From positions 124,001 to 188,000 of the forward strand of contig CAADHD010000027.1 of NCBI GenBank assembly GCA_900696575.1: a stretch of DNA of 64,000 bases, given 5' to 3'. The notes beneath the pieces are model-generated. The model saw nothing but the letters and a program-made list of their open reading frames with translations. It was not told the origin of the DNA and made no database searches. Positions 29,614-41,643 of the stretch are shown here, piece after piece (the first letter of the stretch is position 1; the number at the start of each line of letters is the position of its first letter). The DNA comes from an uncultured Bacteroidota bacterium. Lineage in GTDB: Bacteria; Bacteroidota; Bacteroidia; AKYH767-A; OLB10. The position numbers and the translations under genes are program-made.

Positions 29614-30066
29614 ATGGGAGCCAGAAAAAGAAAAGCAGCCGAAGCGCGCAAAGAAGCAATGAAGAAAATTGCCTTTGCCAAATTGAACGATACCCCGACC
29701 TCTCCGCGCAAAATGAGGCTGGTGGCTGATATGATAAGAGGAAAAAAAATTGAGCATGCCCTCAACCTGCTTCGCTTCAGCACCAAAGAAGCCGCAGGCC
29801 GCCTTGAAAAACTTTTGCTTTCAGCCATTAATAACTGGCAGGCAAAAAATGAGGGAGAACGTATGGAAGATCATAACATCATTGTCAGTGAAATTTTTGT
29901 GGACGAAGGTCGCAGCCTTAAAAGGCTGCGTCCGGCTCCGCAAGGACGTGGATACAGAATCAGGAAAAGATCAAATCATGTAACCATCGTTCTTGACAGC
30001 TTAACTGCACGCGAACAACAAACCGAAACAGCTAATCAAACTCAATCAACAGAACAAAACGCTTAA
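29614..30066 (+). CDS. rplV: 50S ribosomal protein L22
   Basis: [30 protein letters not shown]...[22 protein letters not shown]. Confidence 0.96.
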   Translation: MGARKRKAAEARKEAMKKIAFAKLNDTPTSPRKMRLVADMIRGKKIEHALNLLRFSTKEAAGRLEKLLLSAINNWQAKNEGERMEDHNIIVSEIFVDEGRSLKRLRPAPQGRGYRIRKRSNHVTIVLDSLTAREQQTETANQTQSTEQNA

Positions 30067-30071
30067 TCCGA

Positions 30072-30854
30072 ATGGGACAAAAAACTAATGCTATAGGTAA
30101 CAGGCTGGGTATCATACGCGGCTGGGATTCTAATTGGTACGGAGGTAATAACTATGCCGATAAAATTGCCGAAGACGAAAAAATCCGCAAATACCTGCTT
30201 GCCCGGCTTTCAAAAGGCGGAATTGCACGAATTGTTATTGAACGCACCCTTAAGCTCATTACTGTTACCATTCATACTGCCCGCCCTGGAATGGTTATCG
30301 GAAAAGGTGGTCAGGAGGTAGATAAACTTAAAGAAGAACTGAAAAAAATAACGAAAAAAGAAGTTCAGATTAACATCTTCGAAATAAAAAGACCAGAACT
30401 TGATGCACAGCTGGTTGCCGAAGGCATTGCCCGCCAGCTGGAAGCCCGCATCTCTTTCAGAAGAGCCATGAAAGGAGCTGTTTCTTCTTCCATGAGGGCA
30501 GGTGCTGAAGGAATCCGTGTATTGGTTTCTGGCCGTCTCGGAGGTGCTGAAATTGCCCGCAGCGAACAGTATAAAGAAGGCCGCATTCCATTACATACAT
30601 TTCGTGCTGACATTGATTTTGCTATTGGCGAAGCCTATACTTCCTATGGCTTGATTGGCGTAAAAGTATGGATTTGCAGAGGTGAAGTCTTCGGCAAACG
30701 CGATCTTTCTCCTAATGTCGGTATGACAGGACAGGCAAAAACCAAAGGCAATGTTTCCGGTGGAGAAAGAAGAGACAGGCGTGATCGCGGTGACAGGCGC
30801 GACCGCGGAGAAAGAGGAGATCGTGGTGGCGAACGCAGACAAAGAGGAAACTAA
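30072..30854 (+). CDS. rpsC: 30S ribosomal protein S3 with Arg/Asp/Gly-rich C-terminal extension
   Basis: [42 protein letters not shown]; tail [28 protein letters not shown]. Confidence 0.98.
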   Translation: MGQKTNAIGNRLGIIRGWDSNWYGGNNYADKIAEDEKIRKYLLARLSKGGIARIVIERTLKLITVTIHTARPGMVIGKGGQEVDKLKEELKKITKKEVQINIFEIKRPELDAQLVAEGIARQLEARISFRRAMKGAVSSSMRAGAEGIRVLVSGRLGGAEIARSEQYKEGRIPLHTFRADIDFAIGEAYTSYGLIGVKVWICRGEVFGKRDLSPNVGMTGQAKTKGNVSGGERRDRRDRGDRRDRGERGDRGGERRQRGN

Positions 30855-30882
30855 ACTTAAATCAGAATAATAAACAGAAGAT

Positions 30883-31302
30883 ATGTTACAGCCTAAGAAA
30901 TCAAAGTTCAGGAAGGCCCATAAAATGAAGCCTAAAGGTATTGCCTCCAGAGGCCATCAGCTTGCTTTTGGTTCTTTCGGACTCAAATCACTTGAACGAT
31001 GCTGGGTTACACAAAGGCAATTGGAGGCAGCCCGTGTGGCGTTAACCCGTTTTATGAAACGTGAAGGACAATCATGGATACGCGTTTTCCCGGATAAGCC
31101 CATCACCAAAAAGCCCCTCGAAGTACGTATGGGAAAGGGTAAAGGTGCGCCCGAATATTGGGTGGCAGTTGTAAAACCAGGTACTATCATGTTCGAAGCA
31201 GAAGGTGTTACTCTCGAAGTTGCCAAAGAAGCTATGCGCCTGGCTGCTCAAAAACTTCCGGTTACCACCAAATTTATTATTAGACCTGATTATGTTGCTT
31301 AA
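30883..31302 (+). CDS. rplP: 50S ribosomal protein L16
   Basis: [38 protein letters not shown]. Confidence 0.98.
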   Translation: MLQPKKSKFRKAHKMKPKGIASRGHQLAFGSFGLKSLERCWVTQRQLEAARVALTRFMKREGQSWIRVFPDKPITKKPLEVRMGKGKGAPEYWVAVVKPGTIMFEAEGVTLEVAKEAMRLAAQKLPVTTKFIIRPDYVA

Positions 31303-31321
31303 CCAGTAAATACATCGCTCA

Positions 31322-31516
31322 ATGAAACAATCAATAGTTAAAGATCTTACCACCGATGAAATCCGCGACCGGATTGCAGAAGAAACAGCCAACTACCGTA
31401 AATTGACAATGAGCCATGCTGTTTCTCCTATCGAAAATCCGTTAAAAATCCGCAGCACCAGAAGGCTTATAGCACGGCTTAACACCGAATTGAAAAAAAG
31501 AACAACTCAGAAATAA
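31322..31516 (+). CDS. rpmC: 50S ribosomal protein L29
   Basis: 64 aa; position between rplP and rps[27 protein letters not shown]. Confidence 0.95.
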   Translation: MKQSIVKDLTTDEIRDRIAEETANYRKLTMSHAVSPIENPLKIRSTRRLIARLNTELKKRTTQK

Positions 31517-31521
31517 TTCCA

Positions 31522-31794
31522 ATGGAAAATACACAAACCGAAAAAAGAGCACTTCGCAAAACGAAGATTGGCATCGTTACCGGTAATAAAATGAACAAGT
31601 CAATTGTAGTGTCGGAACACCGCAAGGAAAAACATCCGATCTACGGAAAGTTCATTAACAAAACCAAAAAGTTTGTTGCGCATGACGAAAAGAATGAATG
31701 CGGATTAGGCGACCGTGTATTGATTATGGAAACACGCCCGATGAGCAAAACCAAACGCTGGAGACTGGTTGAAGTTCTGGAAAAAGCAAAATAA
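31522..31794 (+). CDS. rpsQ: 30S ribosomal protein S17
   Basis: [50 protein letters not shown]. Confidence 0.97.
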   Translation: MENTQTEKRALRKTKIGIVTGNKMNKSIVVSEHRKEKHPIYGKFINKTKKFVAHDEKNECGLGDRVLIMETRPMSKTKRWRLVEVLEKAK

Positions 31795-31835
31795 ACATCT
31801 GAATATCCGATAGTTAAAATAAAAAGAAATTAACA

Positions 31836-32204
31836 ATGATACAGCAGGAATCAAGACTGATAGTGGCCGATAACAGCGGAGCCAAAGAGGTTCTTTGTAT
31901 CCGTGTACTGGGTGGTACAGGAAAACGCTATGCTTCGCTTGGCGATAAAATAGTGGTAACCGTTAAAAACGCATTGCCCGCTGGCGGCATCAAAAAAGGA
32001 ACGGTAAGTAAAGCCGTTGTCGTAAGAGTAAACAAAGAAGTAAGAAGGCCTGACGGATCGTATATCCGCTTTGACGATAATGCTGTAGTGCTGCTCAATG
32101 CCCAGGACGAATTGCGCGGTACCCGTATCTTCGGTCCTGTTGCCCGCGAATTGCGCGAAAAACAATTTATGAAAATAGTTTCATTAGCTCCGGAGGTGCT
32201 TTAA
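31836..32204 (+). CDS. rplN: 50S ribosomal protein L14
   Basis: [44 protein letters not shown]. Confidence 0.98.
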   Translation: MIQQESRLIVADNSGAKEVLCIRVLGGTGKRYASLGDKIVVTVKNALPAGGIKKGTVSKAVVVRVNKEVRRPDGSYIRFDDNAVVLLNAQDELRGTRIFGPVARELREKQFMKIVSLAPEVL

Positions 32205-32208
32205 TATC

Positions 32209-32556
32209 ATGGAAAGAAAATTTAATAAAACACCGAAATTGAAAATCCGAAAGGGAGATATGGTCATGGTTATTGCCGGTGACAGTAAAGGCTCCAAAGG
32301 AAAAGTACTCGAAGTACTGGTTAAAGAAAACCGTGCTATCGTTGAACAGGTTAACATCGTATCAAAACATACCCGTCCCAATGCAAAAAACACTCAGGGC
32401 GGAATTGTAAAACAGGAAGCCCCCGTTCATATTTCAAATCTCATGGTGATTGATCCTAAAGAAGGAAAACCTACCCGTGTGGGAAGAAAAAAGAATGAGG
32501 ATGGCAAATTAGTCAGGTATGCAAAAAAATCAGGGGAGGTGATTAAAAATGGATAA
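32209..32556 (+). CDS. rplX: 50S ribosomal protein L24
   Basis: [48 protein letters not shown]. Confidence 0.96.
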   Translation: MERKFNKTPKLKIRKGDMVMVIAGDSKGSKGKVLEVLVKENRAIVEQVNIVSKHTRPNAKNTQGGIVKQEAPVHISNLMVIDPKEGKPTRVGRKKNEDGKLVRYAKKSGEVIKNG

Positions 32557-33109
32557 GTACACACCGCGTTTAAAAGAAAAATATGCTAAGGAAATTGCTC
32601 CTAAACTGAAAGAAAAGTTTCAGTACAAAAGCGTAATGCAGGTTCCCAAGCTTCAGAAAATTTGCCTGAATCAGGGAGTGGGCGATGCAGTTGGCGATAA
32701 AAAACTGATTGAATCGGCACTTACCGAAATGTCTAACATCTCAGGTCAGAAAGCTGTTCCGACCAAATCGAAAAAAGATATTTCGAATTTCAAACTCAGA
32801 GCCAATGTCGCCATCGGTGTTCGAACCACGCTGCGTGATGAGAAAATGTATGAGTTTCTCGACAGGCTTATTTCCGTAGCCCTTCCCCGTATCCGCGACT
32901 TTAAAGGAATTAATGATAAAGGTTTTGACGGCCGTGGCAATTACACTCTCGGAATTACCGAGCAAATCATTTTTCCGGAAATTGACATTGATAAAGTAAG
33001 CCGCATTTCAGGTCTCGATATTACCTTCGTTACCTCAGCCAAAACCGATACTGAAGCAATGGAACTTCTCAAAGAATTCGGAATGCCTTTCAAAAATTCA
33101 AATAACTAA
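32549..33109 (+). CDS. rplE: 50S ribosomal protein L5
   Basis: [44 protein letters not shown]. Confidence 0.98.
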   Translation: MDKYTPRLKEKYAKEIAPKLKEKFQYKSVMQVPKLQKICLNQGVGDAVGDKKLIESALTEMSNISGQKAVPTKSKKDISNFKLRANVAIGVRTTLRDEKMYEFLDRLISVALPRIRDFKGINDKGFDGRGNYTLGITEQIIFPEIDIDKVSRISGLDITFVTSAKTDTEAMELLKEFGMPFKNSNN

Positions 33110-33116
33110 AAACAGC

Positions 33117-33386
33117 ATGGCTAAAGAATCAATTAAAGCTCGCGAAAGAAAACGCATCAGAACAGCAGAAAAATATGCTGCCAAACGTGCTGCACTTAAA
33201 GAAGCAGGCGACTATCTGGGATTGCAAAAACTGCCACGCAATGCATCGCCCGTTCGTGTGCATAACCGCTGCAAACTCACAGGCAGGCCGCGCGGCTATA
33301 TGCGCCAGTTCGGTATATCACGTATAATGTTCAGAAAACTTGCCCTCGAAGGTAAAATTGCGGGCGTAACCAAAGCAAGCTGGTAA
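33117..33386 (+). CDS. rpsN: 30S ribosomal protein S14
   Basis: [31 protein letters not shown]...[35 protein letters not shown]; non-zinc type. Confidence 0.98.
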   Translation: MAKESIKARERKRIRTAEKYAAKRAALKEAGDYLGLQKLPRNASPVRVHNRCKLTGRPRGYMRQFGISRIMFRKLALEGKIAGVTKASW

Positions 33387-33414
33387 TCTTCATCACTATT
33401 AAAGAATTTATATC

Positions 33415-33813
33415 ATGACAGATCCGATTTCAGATTTTCTAACACGAATTAGAAATGCAGTTAAGGCCAACCACAGAGTGGTGGATATCCCTGCATCCAA
33501 CATTAAAAAAGAAATCACTAAGATTCTTTTTGACAAAGGATATATTTCAAATTACAAGTTTGAAAATACACCCGACAACCAGGGCAAGATTAAAATAGCA
33601 CTTAAATACAATCCGGTTACACGTTCTTCTGCCATCAGAAGCTTGCGCAGAATAAGCACCCCCGGACTGAGAAAGTATGTTAGCCACGATAAACTGCCGC
33701 GTGTTCTCAATGGATTAGGAGTAGCCATTATTTCCACTTCCAAAGGGGTTATTACCGATAAAGAAGCGCGTGCATTGAATGTAGGCGGTGAAGTTTTATG
33801 TTACATCTATTAA
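33415..33813 (+). CDS. rpsH: 30S ribosomal protein S8
   Basis: [34 protein letters not shown]...[22 protein letters not shown]. Confidence 0.98.
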   Translation: MTDPISDFLTRIRNAVKANHRVVDIPASNIKKEITKILFDKGYISNYKFENTPDNQGKIKIALKYNPVTRSSAIRSLRRISTPGLRKYVSHDKLPRVLNGLGVAIISTSKGVITDKEARALNVGGEVLCYIY

Positions 33814-33826
33814 AAACAGTTACGTC

Positions 33827-34381
33827 ATGTCACGAATAGGAAAATCACCCATTGAAGTGCCGGCCGGAGTTCAGGTACAGGTGGATAATAACAAAGTAAC
33901 CGTTAAAGGCCCCAAAGGAACATTAACCCAGCAGATTGAAGACGGAGTATCAGTAAAGGTAGATGGTAATACCATTACTCTGACCCGTGCAACTGAGCAA
34001 AAGAGACACCGCGCTTTACACGGACTATACCGTTCTTTGATTGCTAACATGGTTAAAGGAGTAACCCAGGGTTACAAAATAGAGCAGGAACTGGTGGGGG
34101 TGGGTTATCGCGCCAGTACACAAGGACAAATGCTTGACTTAGTGTTAGGTTATTCTCACCACGTTGTCTTTCAGATTCCGACTGAAGTTAAAATTTCTGC
34201 CAAACAGGAACGTGGTCAGAATCCGATCATCACTCTTGAGAGTCACGACAAACAATTGATTGGTGCCGTTGCCGCAAAAATCCGCTCACTGCGTACTCCG
34301 GAGCCTTACAAGGGAAAAGGAATTAAATTCGTTAACGAAACGCTGAGAAGAAAAGCAGGTAAATCAGCAGCTAAAAAATAA
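33827..34381 (+). CDS. rplF: 50S ribosomal protein L6
   Basis: MSRIGKSPIEVPAGVQVQVDNNKVTVKGPKGTLTQ; start internal to ORF 33788..34381. Confidence 0.97.
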   Translation: MSRIGKSPIEVPAGVQVQVDNNKVTVKGPKGTLTQQIEDGVSVKVDGNTITLTRATEQKRHRALHGLYRSLIANMVKGVTQGYKIEQELVGVGYRASTQGQMLDLVLGYSHHVVFQIPTEVKISAKQERGQNPIITLESHDKQLIGAVAAKIRSLRTPEPYKGKGIKFVNETLRRKAGKSAAKK

Positions 34382-34388
34382 TTGAGAT

Positions 34389-34742
34389 ATGCAAAGCAGA
34401 AAAGCATTAAGAAGAACCAGCATACGCAAACGCATCCGCAGGGTAATAACCGGAAGCGTTGAAAGGCCACGCCTTTCGGTTTACAGAAGTAACAAACAGA
34501 TTTATGCCCAGTTGATTGATGACGTTAAAGGGCATACCATTGCCGCTGCAAGTTCTACAGAAGTAACATCTGATGGGAAAATAAAAAAATCAGAGGCCGC
34601 TATGCAGGTAGGTAAGCTCATAGCCGAGAAAGCCATTCAGGCAGGAATCACCAATGTGGTTTTTGACCGTGGAGGCTATTTGTATCATGGACGTGTAAAG
34701 TCGTTAGCCGAAGGTGCACGTAATGCAGGTTTAAAATTTTGA
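34389..34742 (+). CDS. rplR: 50S ribosomal protein L18
   Basis: [42 protein letters not shown]. Confidence 0.97.
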   Translation: MQSRKALRRTSIRKRIRRVITGSVERPRLSVYRSNKQIYAQLIDDVKGHTIAAASSTEVTSDGKIKKSEAAMQVGKLIAEKAIQAGITNVVFDRGGYLYHGRVKSLAEGARNAGLKF

Positions 34743-34752
34743 TTAAGAAAAT

Positions 34753-35271
34753 ATGGTAGGACAAGAAGTAAAAAGAGTACGATCAGCCGAAACGGAATTA
34801 AAAGACCGCTTGGTTTCAGTTAACCGTGTAACCAAGGTTACCAAAGGTGGACGCGCATTCGGGTTTGCGGCCATTGTGGTAGTGGGTGATGAAAAAGGGG
34901 TGGTTGGTTATGGCCTGGGCAAGGCTAAGGAAGTTACCGATGCCGTTTCAAAAGGTATTGACGATGCTAAAAAGAACTTAGTGAAAGTAACCCTTTCAGG
35001 AGCTACGGTTCCTCATGAAATCACCGGCAAGTTCGGTGGAGCAAGAGTGTTGCTGAAACCTGCTGCTCCCGGTACCGGTGTAATTGCAGGAGGTGCTATG
35101 CGTGCCGTGCTGGAAAGTGTAGGCATTCATGATGTACTTGCAAAATCTAAAGGATCATCTAATCCGCATAATGTGGTGAAAGCCACCATCAGTGCTTTGC
35201 TTCAGATGCGCGATGCAGTGCAGGTATCGCAGCAGCGCGGAGTTAAACTTTCAAAAGTATTTCATGGCTGA
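34753..35271 (+). CDS. rpsE: 30S ribosomal protein S5
   Basis: [46 protein letters not shown]. Confidence 0.98.
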   Translation: MVGQEVKRVRSAETELKDRLVSVNRVTKVTKGGRAFGFAAIVVVGDEKGVVGYGLGKAKEVTDAVSKGIDDAKKNLVKVTLSGATVPHEITGKFGGARVLLKPAAPGTGVIAGGAMRAVLESVGIHDVLAKSKGSSNPHNVVKATISALLQMRDAVQVSQQRGVKLSKVFHG

Positions 35272-35291
35272 TAAATCAGAAAGGACACATC

Positions 35292-35468
35292 ATGGCTAAA
35301 GTCAAAATCACTCAGGTAAAAAGCGGTATAGACCGCCCCGCCATTCAGAAAAGAACATTGAAAGCGCTTGGCGTACGCATGAATAAAACGGTGGAAGTGG
35401 AAGCTACTCCGCAAATCATGGGCATGATTAATAAAGTAAAACATCTGCTCAAAGTAGAAAACAATTAA
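35292..35468 (+). CDS. rpmD: 50S ribosomal protein L30
   Basis: Own translation (not in ORF track): MAKVKITQVKSGIDRPAIQKRTLKALGVRMNKTVEVEATPQIMGMINKVKHLLKVENN. Confidence 0.96.
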   Translation: MAKVKITQVKSGIDRPAIQKRTLKALGVRMNKTVEVEATPQIMGMINKVKHLLKVENN

Positions 35469-35493
35469 ACCTCATAAAACAGGAGTAAAACGT

Positions 35494-35949
35494 ATGAACT
35501 TAAGCAATCTAAAACCGGCAGATGGATCTGTAAAAAGAAATGTGAAACGACTGGGCAGGGGCGAAGGCTCAAGCCGTGGCGGCACTTCAGCCCGCGGACA
35601 TAAAGGTGCGCAATCACGCTCAGGATACAGCGCCAAGAAAGGTTTTGAAGGAGGCCAGATGCCTTTGCAAAGACGAATTCCGAAATTCGGTTTTAAAAAT
35701 ATTAACCGTGTGGAGTATAACGGCATCAACCTCGACACCATTCAGGCACTCTCCGAAAAATTTGGAATTACTGATTTTACACGCGAAGTTTTTGTGGAAA
35801 GAGGACTTGTGGCTAAAAAGGACTTAGTAAAAATTCTCGGCCGCGGTGAACTCAAATCAAAAGTAAACATCAAAGCGCATGCATTCTCGGCCAGCGCAAA
35901 ATCAGCCATTGAATCAGCAGGAGGAACAGCAGAAATTATCGCCCAATGA
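35494..35949 (+). CDS. rplO: 50S ribosomal protein L15
   Basis: MNLSNLKPADGSVKRNVKRLGRGEGSSRGGTSARGHKGAQSRSG. Confidence 0.97.
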   Translation: MNLSNLKPADGSVKRNVKRLGRGEGSSRGGTSARGHKGAQSRSGYSAKKGFEGGQMPLQRRIPKFGFKNINRVEYNGINLDTIQALSEKFGITDFTREVFVERGLVAKKDLVKILGRGELKSKVNIKAHAFSASAKSAIESAGGTAEIIAQ

Positions 35950-37304
35950 AAAACCTGATCAACACCATAAGAAACATTTTCACAATTGAGGATTTGCGTT
36001 TCCGCATCCTCAATACGCTTTTTCTAATTCTTGTTTACCGTCTTGGTGCACATGTGGTGTTGCCCGGTATTGATCATTCTCAATTAGCCGGGTTGAAAAA
36101 TCAAACATCAGGCGGACTGCTCAGCCTGCTCGACATGTTTGCCGGTGGCGCATTTTCGCAAGCTTCCATTCTCGCTCTGGGTATCATGCCATACATCTCC
36201 GCTTCTATCGTAATTCAGTTGTTAAGCGTGGCAGTTCCATACTTCCAGCGTATGCAAAAAGAAGGAGAAAGCGGAAGAAAAAAATTAAATCAGATTACAC
36301 GCTACCTCACTGTGCTGGTTGTTTTAGGACAAGCCCCCGGTTACCTGGTTAACCTGCGCGCTCAGGCGCCAGGTGCCATGATTGCTTATACCAATCCTGA
36401 TGTGCTTGCCCCAGGTTTATTTTGGGTTACTTCCATTATCCTTCTTCTTGCCGGTACTTTGTTCGTCATGTGGCTGGGAGAAAGAATCACCGAAAAAGGA
36501 ATCGGCAATGGTATTTCCATGATCATCATGATCGGAATCATTGCTCGTTTACCCTTTGCCTTCCGTGACGAATTAATGTCAAGATTAAACGAAGGAGGGG
36601 GCTTAGTTATGTTCCTTGTTGAAATAGTGGCACTCTTCTTAGTGATTGTAGGTGTAATCCTGCTTGTTCAGGGAACCAGAAAAATTCCTGTTCAGTTTGC
36701 AAAGAAGATTGTCGGCAATAAGCAATACGGTGGTGTACGCCAGTATATCCCGATCAAAGTAAATGCAGCCGGTGTAATGCCAATCGTATTTGCACAGGCT
36801 ATCATGTTTATACCGGCAACCATTGCACAGTTCTTTCCTGAGTCGGATGCATGGCAGGGCTTTGCCGCAGCTATGACTAACTTCTTCTCATTCTGGTATA
36901 ACTTTGTGTTTGCTACATTAGTTATTCTCTTCACCTATTTCTACACAGCCATTGCCGTAAATCCGAACCAGATGGCGGAAGACATGAAAAAGAATGGCGG
37001 ATTCATTCCCGGTGTAAAGCCAGGCAAAGCCACCGCTTCTTTTATAGACGATGTGCTTTCGCGCATTACCTTACCCGGTTCTATCTTCCTTGCCTTTGTG
37101 GCTATCATGCCAACATTTGCAAGCATGGCCGGTGTAAACCAGAATTTTGCTTCCTTCTATGGAGGCACCTCTTTATTAATCATGATCGGAGTTATTCTTG
37201 ATACTCTGCAACAAATAGAAAGTCACCTGCTTATGCGCCATTACGATGGGCTGATGAAAACCGGCCGCATTAAAGGCAGAGCAACAGCGGGTGCAGCGGT
37301 ATAA
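35946..37304 (+). CDS. secY: Preprotein translocase subunit SecY
   Basis: 452 aa multi-TM; LNTLFLILVYRLGAHVVLPGID...ALGIMPYISASIVIQLL. Confidence 0.98.
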   Translation: MKNLINTIRNIFTIEDLRFRILNTLFLILVYRLGAHVVLPGIDHSQLAGLKNQTSGGLLSLLDMFAGGAFSQASILALGIMPYISASIVIQLLSVAVPYFQRMQKEGESGRKKLNQITRYLTVLVVLGQAPGYLVNLRAQAPGAMIAYTNPDVLAPGLFWVTSIILLLAGTLFVMWLGERITEKGIGNGISMIIMIGIIARLPFAFRDELMSRLNEGGGLVMFLVEIVALFLVIVGVILLVQGTRKIPVQFAKKIVGNKQYGGVRQYIPIKVNAAGVMPIVFAQAIMFIPATIAQFFPESDAWQGFAAAMTNFFSFWYNFVFATLVILFTYFYTAIAVNPNQMAEDMKKNGGFIPGVKPGKATASFIDDVLSRITLPGSIFLAFVAIMPTFASMAGVNQNFASFYGGTSLLIMIGVILDTLQQIESHLLMRHYDGLMKTGRIKGRATAGAAV

Positions 37305-38125
37305 TGATGTTGCAAAGAGTAAGCGGAGTTATCAAGACTGATGAAGAGATTGAATTAATCAGGATTAGTTCTTTACTTGTTGGAAAAACATTGGCACTGA
37401 TGGCGGCTCACCTGAAGCCGGGTATCAACACGTTGTTTCTTGATAAAATGGCGGAAGAATTTATCCGCGATCAGAATGCAAGACCGGTGTTTAAAGGCTA
37501 CAACGGATTTCCGGCCTCGCTCTGTATTTCAGTTAACGAGGAAGTAGTTCATGGAATACCCGGCAAAAGAGAGCTGAAGGATGGCGATGTGGTTTCCATT
37601 GATTGCGGAATTGAGAAGAATGGCTTCATTGGCGATTCGGCTTATACCTTTGCAGTTGGCCAAGTAAGTGATGAAAACATCAGGCTATTGCATGTTACAC
37701 ATGAATGCCTTAACAGAGCAGTAGAAGCAGCCGTAGCCGGAAACAGAGTAGGCGATATTTCTCACGCTGTGCAAAGTCATGCAGAAGCCAATGGTTTTGG
37801 GGTAGTACGCGAGCTGGTAGGTCATGGAGTAGGAAAGTCGCTGCACGAAAAACCGGAGATACCCAATTATGGCAAGCGCGGATCAGGACCGTTGTTGAAA
37901 GAAGGCATGGTGCTGGCCATAGAACCGATGATTAACCGAGGGGTGAGAAATGTGAAAACATTATCAGACCACTGGACTGTTGTAACTGCCGACCTTTTGC
38001 CTGCAGCACATTATGAGCACAATGTGGCTGTAAGGAAAAATAAAAGTGAAGTGCTCTCCTCCTTCAGGGAAATTATTGAAGCAGAAAAATTGAATAATAA
38101 CTTAAATACAAAACATCATATTTAA
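37304..38125 (+). CDS. map: Type I methionyl aminopeptidase
   Basis: [41 protein letters not shown]...[18 protein letters not shown]...[10 protein letters not shown]. Confidence 0.97.
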   Translation: MMLQRVSGVIKTDEEIELIRISSLLVGKTLALMAAHLKPGINTLFLDKMAEEFIRDQNARPVFKGYNGFPASLCISVNEEVVHGIPGKRELKDGDVVSIDCGIEKNGFIGDSAYTFAVGQVSDENIRLLHVTHECLNRAVEAAVAGNRVGDISHAVQSHAEANGFGVVRELVGHGVGKSLHEKPEIPNYGKRGSGPLLKEGMVLAIEPMINRGVRNVKTLSDHWTVVTADLLPAAHYEHNVAVRKNKSEVLSSFREIIEAEKLNNNLNTKHHI

Positions 38126-38133
38126 ACAAACCA

Positions 38134-38352
38134 ATGGCAAAACAAAGTTCGATAGAACAGGACGGAACTATCGTTGAAACATTATCCAACGCAATGTTCC
38201 GTGTTGAACTGGAGAACGGGCATGAAATCATAGCGCACATTTCAGGAAAAATGCGGATGCATTACATCAAAATTCTGAAAGGTGACAGGGTAAAAGTAGA
38301 AATGTCGCCTTATGATCTCACCAAAGGAAGAATAACATATCGGTATAAATAA
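38134..38352 (+). CDS. infA: Translation initiation factor IF-1
   Basis: [72 protein letters not shown]. Confidence 0.98.
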   Translation: MAKQSSIEQDGTIVETLSNAMFRVELENGHEIIAHISGKMRMHYIKILKGDRVKVEMSPYDLTKGRITYRYK

Positions 38353-38372
38353 AACAGCGAAACGGAGGAATT

Positions 38373-38489
38373 ATGAAAGTAAAACCATCATTGAAGAAGC
38401 GCAGCCCAGAATGCATCATTGTAAGACGCAAAGGGCGACTTTACGTAATCAACAAAAAAAATCCGAGGTTTAAACAACGTCAGGGATAA
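38373..38489 (+). CDS. rpmJ: 50S ribosomal protein L36
   Basis: Own translation (not in ORF track): [38 protein letters not shown]. Confidence 0.97.
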   Translation: MKVKPSLKKRSPECIIVRRKGRLYVINKKNPRFKQRQG

Positions 38490-38519
38490 TCCATTGAACC
38501 ATTAAAATTGAAATAACAC

Positions 38520-38897
38520 ATGGCACGTATAGCAGGTATTGATTTACCCAAGCACAAAAGAGGCGAAATAGGCCTTACTTACATCTACGGAATTGGCCGC
38601 AGCACTGCCCAGAATATTCTTTCTGAAGCCGGAGTGGACTGGAATAAGAAAGTAGAAGAATGGAATGATGAGGAATTGAATAAAATCCGCTCCATCATTA
38701 CCGAACAAATAAAGGTAGAAGGTGCATTGCGTAGCGAAGTGCAACTGAACATTAAACGCCTGATGGATATTGGCGCTTACCGCGGCATCCGTCACCGTTT
38801 GGGGCTTCCTGTACGCGGACAGAAAACCAAGAACAACTGCCGCACCCGCAAAGGAAAGCGCAAAACCGTAGCTAACAAAAAGAAAGTAACCAAGTAA
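38520..38897 (+). CDS. rpsM: 30S ribosomal protein S13
   Basis: [34 protein letters not shown]...[26 protein letters not shown]. Confidence 0.98.
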   Translation: MARIAGIDLPKHKRGEIGLTYIYGIGRSTAQNILSEAGVDWNKKVEEWNDEELNKIRSIITEQIKVEGALRSEVQLNIKRLMDIGAYRGIRHRLGLPVRGQKTKNNCRTRKGKRKTVANKKKVTK

Positions 38898-38918
38898 TCT
38901 GAATTAATAAAAAAGCAA

Positions 38919-39329
38919 ATGGCTAAACAAGCATCAGCACAGGCATCAGAGAAAAAAACTGCTCGCAAGCGTACCGTAAAAGTAGAAGCGGTTGGCGAAG
39001 CACACATTAATGCCACCTTTAATAACATCATCATCAGCCTCACTAATTCATCAGGGCAGGTAATTGCATGGAGCTCTGCAGGAAAAATGGGCTTCAGAGG
39101 CTCCAAGAAAAATACACCTTACGCAGCCCAGCTTGCTTCAAGCGATTGCGCCAAAGTAGCTTACGATTTAGGTTTACGTAAGGTGAAAGTATTCGTAAAA
39201 GGACCGGGGGCAGGTCGCGAATCAGCTATCCGTACTTTGCATGGTGCAGGCATTGAAGTATCCGAAATTGTTGACATCACTCCCATACCTCACAACGGAT
39301 GCCGCCCTCCTAAAAAACGCAGAATATAA
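38919..39329 (+). CDS. rpsK: 30S ribosomal protein S11
   Basis: [46 protein letters not shown]. Confidence 0.98.
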   Translation: MAKQASAQASEKKTARKRTVKVEAVGEAHINATFNNIIISLTNSSGQVIAWSSAGKMGFRGSKKNTPYAAQLASSDCAKVAYDLGLRKVKVFVKGPGAGRESAIRTLHGAGIEVSEIVDITPIPHNGCRPPKKRRI

Positions 39330-39352
39330 TTTTATCATCTTAACATTAAAAC

Positions 39353-39958
39353 ATGGCACGATACATAGGACCCAAAACCAAAATTGCACGCAAGTTTCGC
39401 GAAGCAATTTACGGCCCCGACCGTCATTTCGATAAACGCAGCTACCCGCCCGGCCAGCACGGCATTTCCAAAAGAAGAACAAAGCAATCAGAGTATGCAG
39501 TTCAGTTGGCCGAAAAACAGAAAGTGAAATACATGTATGGAATTCTTGAACGCCAGTTCGCCAAAATTTTCGACCGCGCTTCTCGCAGGCAGGGAATTAC
39601 CGGTACCAACCTTTTGCAATTGATTGAATCACGACTTGATAATGTGGTTTTCCGTCTTGGCATTGCCCCGACCCGGTCTGCAGCAAGACAATTGATTTCT
39701 CATAAACATATCATGGTGAATGGACGCGTGGTTAATGTTTCTTCTTATACATGCAAATCAGGCGACCTTATCAGCGTGCGCGAACGCTCACGCGCTAACG
39801 AAGCCATTACCGAATCGCTGAAAGGCAGAATGCACAAACATGGATGGCTTGAATGGGACGAAGCAACCATGACAGGGAAGTTTATTAACCCTCCGGCACG
39901 CGAAGAAATCACCGAGAACATCAAAGAACAACTCATTGTCGAATTGTATTCTAAATAA
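39353..39958 (+). CDS. rpsD: 30S ribosomal protein S4
   Basis: [42 protein letters not shown]. Confidence 0.98.
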   Translation: MARYIGPKTKIARKFREAIYGPDRHFDKRSYPPGQHGISKRRTKQSEYAVQLAEKQKVKYMYGILERQFAKIFDRASRRQGITGTNLLQLIESRLDNVVFRLGIAPTRSAARQLISHKHIMVNGRVVNVSSYTCKSGDLISVRERSRANEAITESLKGRMHKHGWLEWDEATMTGKFINPPAREEITENIKEQLIVELYSK

Positions 39959-39995
39959 TTAACATCATCATTTTAACTCAGCAAAAAATCATATT

Positions 39996-40988
39996 ATGCC
40001 AATACTAGCATTCCAGAAACCTGATAAGGTTTACATGAATCACTCAAGCGAGACATTCGGTCAGTTTGAATTCCGCCCGCTTGAACCCGGCTATGGTATT
40101 ACCATCGGTAATGCATTACGCAGGGTGCTGCTTAACTCGCTCGAAGGCTATGCCATCACAAACGTAAAGTTTGCCGGCATTAACCACGAGTTCTCTACCA
40201 TCAAAGGAGTGGTTGAAGATTTAATGGAAATTATCCTGAATCTCAAACAGGTTCGCTTTAAAAAACAGATTGAAGCAGAGCAAAGTGAAAAAGTGAGCAT
40301 TCTCATCAATGGCAAAAATCAATTCGTTGCCGGTGATATTGCCCGCCACACTTCTATTTTCCAGGTTCTGAATCCGGATCATGTAATCTGTAACATGGAA
40401 ACCTCCGTGAAACTTCAGCTTGACATTACCATTGAAAAAGGACGCGGATACAGGCCTTCAGAAGAAAATAAACACGAAGAAATGCCTGTAGGAACCATTG
40501 CTATTGACTCGATTTTCACCCCAATCCGCAATGTGAAGTACTTTATTGAAAACTTCCGTGTAGAACAGAAAACAGATTTCGAAAAGTTGGTTTTTGAAAT
40601 CCAGACTGACGGATCCATTCACCCGAAAGATGCTTTAAAAGAAGCTGCCGAAATTCTCATTCATCATTTCATGCTTTTCAGTGATGAAAAAATTACACTC
40701 GAAGCCAAGCCGAAAACTCCGGTAGAAGAACTGGATGAAAATACCCTTCACATGCGCCAGCTTCTGAAAACTAAACTTGTTGACCTTGATCTTTCCGTTC
40801 GTGCATTAAACTGCCTGAAAGCGGCTGATGTGGAAACATTGGGCGAACTGGTTTCTTATTCAAAGGCTGACCTTCTAAAGTTCCGCAACTTCGGTAAGAA
40901 ATCGTTGACCGAACTGGAAGATCTGGTGCGCAGCAAAAACCTGAACTTCGGAATGAACATTGCAAAATTTAAGATTGAAAGGGAATAA
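39996..40988 (+). CDS. rpoA: DNA-directed RNA polymerase subunit alpha
   Basis: [32 protein letters not shown]...[41 protein letters not shown]. Confidence 0.98.
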   Translation: MPILAFQKPDKVYMNHSSETFGQFEFRPLEPGYGITIGNALRRVLLNSLEGYAITNVKFAGINHEFSTIKGVVEDLMEIILNLKQVRFKKQIEAEQSEKVSILINGKNQFVAGDIARHTSIFQVLNPDHVICNMETSVKLQLDITIEKGRGYRPSEENKHEEMPVGTIAIDSIFTPIRNVKYFIENFRVEQKTDFEKLVFEIQTDGSIHPKDALKEAAEILIHHFMLFSDEKITLEAKPKTPVEELDENTLHMRQLLKTKLVDLDLSVRALNCLKAADVETLGELVSYSKADLLKFRNFGKKSLTELEDLVRSKNLNFGMNIAKFKIERE

Positions 40989-41029
40989 AAATTTCTTTCT
41001 GGAATAGTTACCGATAAAAATAGAGAATT

Positions 41030-41545
41030 ATGAGGCACGGAAAAAAAGTAAACCATCTCGGAAGAACATCTTCCCATCGTGAAGCATTGCTTTCCAACAT
41101 GGCTGCTTCGCTTATACTGAATAAGCGGATAAACACTACATTGGCTAAAGCTAAAGCCTTGCGTAAGTATGTGGAGCCATTAATTACCAAATCAAAATCA
41201 GACAGCACTCATTCGCGAAGGGTAGTATTCAGCTACCTGCAGAATAAATATGCCGTTACGGAATTATTCCGAGAAGTGTCTGCAAAGGTGGCCGATCGTC
41301 CGGGCGGATATACGCGCATCATCAAACTCGGTAACCGACCCGGTGATGCAGCAGAATTGGCTATGATTGAACTGGTGGATTTTAATACCATGTACACCAA
41401 AGAGAAAGCAGCTAAGAAAGCCAAGACTACACGCAGAGGCCGTAAACCAAAAGCAAAAGCCGAAGGCGCTGAAGTATCTGCCGAATCAACAGCAGAACCT
41501 AAGAAAAAAGCATCATCTAAAAAGAAGGAATCAAGCGAAGAGTAA
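41030..41545 (+). CDS. rplQ: 50S ribosomal protein L17
   Basis: [56 protein letters not shown]. Confidence 0.97.
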   Translation: MRHGKKVNHLGRTSSHREALLSNMAASLILNKRINTTLAKAKALRKYVEPLITKSKSDSTHSRRVVFSYLQNKYAVTELFREVSAKVADRPGGYTRIIKLGNRPGDAAELAMIELVDFNTMYTKEKAAKKAKTTRRGRKPKAKAEGAEVSAESTAEPKKKASSKKKESSEE

Positions 41546-41565
41546 ATGGTTTCTTCCGGTAAATC

Positions 41566-41601
41566 AAAGGGACAATGCATTAAAAGTGTTGTCCCTTTTT
41601 T
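41566..41601 (+). terminator. Intrinsic terminator of the ribosomal supercluster
   Basis: AAAGGGACAA-tgcattaaaagtg-TTGTCCCTTT followed by TTT. Confidence 0.85.
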
Positions 41602-41643
41602 CATTTCTCTATTTTTGTTCACTGATTAAAACATAACCGCCAC

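Noticed and set aside
23497-41545. Unusual operon order or inserted foreign gene in the ribosomal cluster
   Set aside because: Order rpsL-rpsG-fusA-rpsJ...rpoA-rplQ with infA/rpmJ is the normal Bacteroidota arrangement; no insertion seen.
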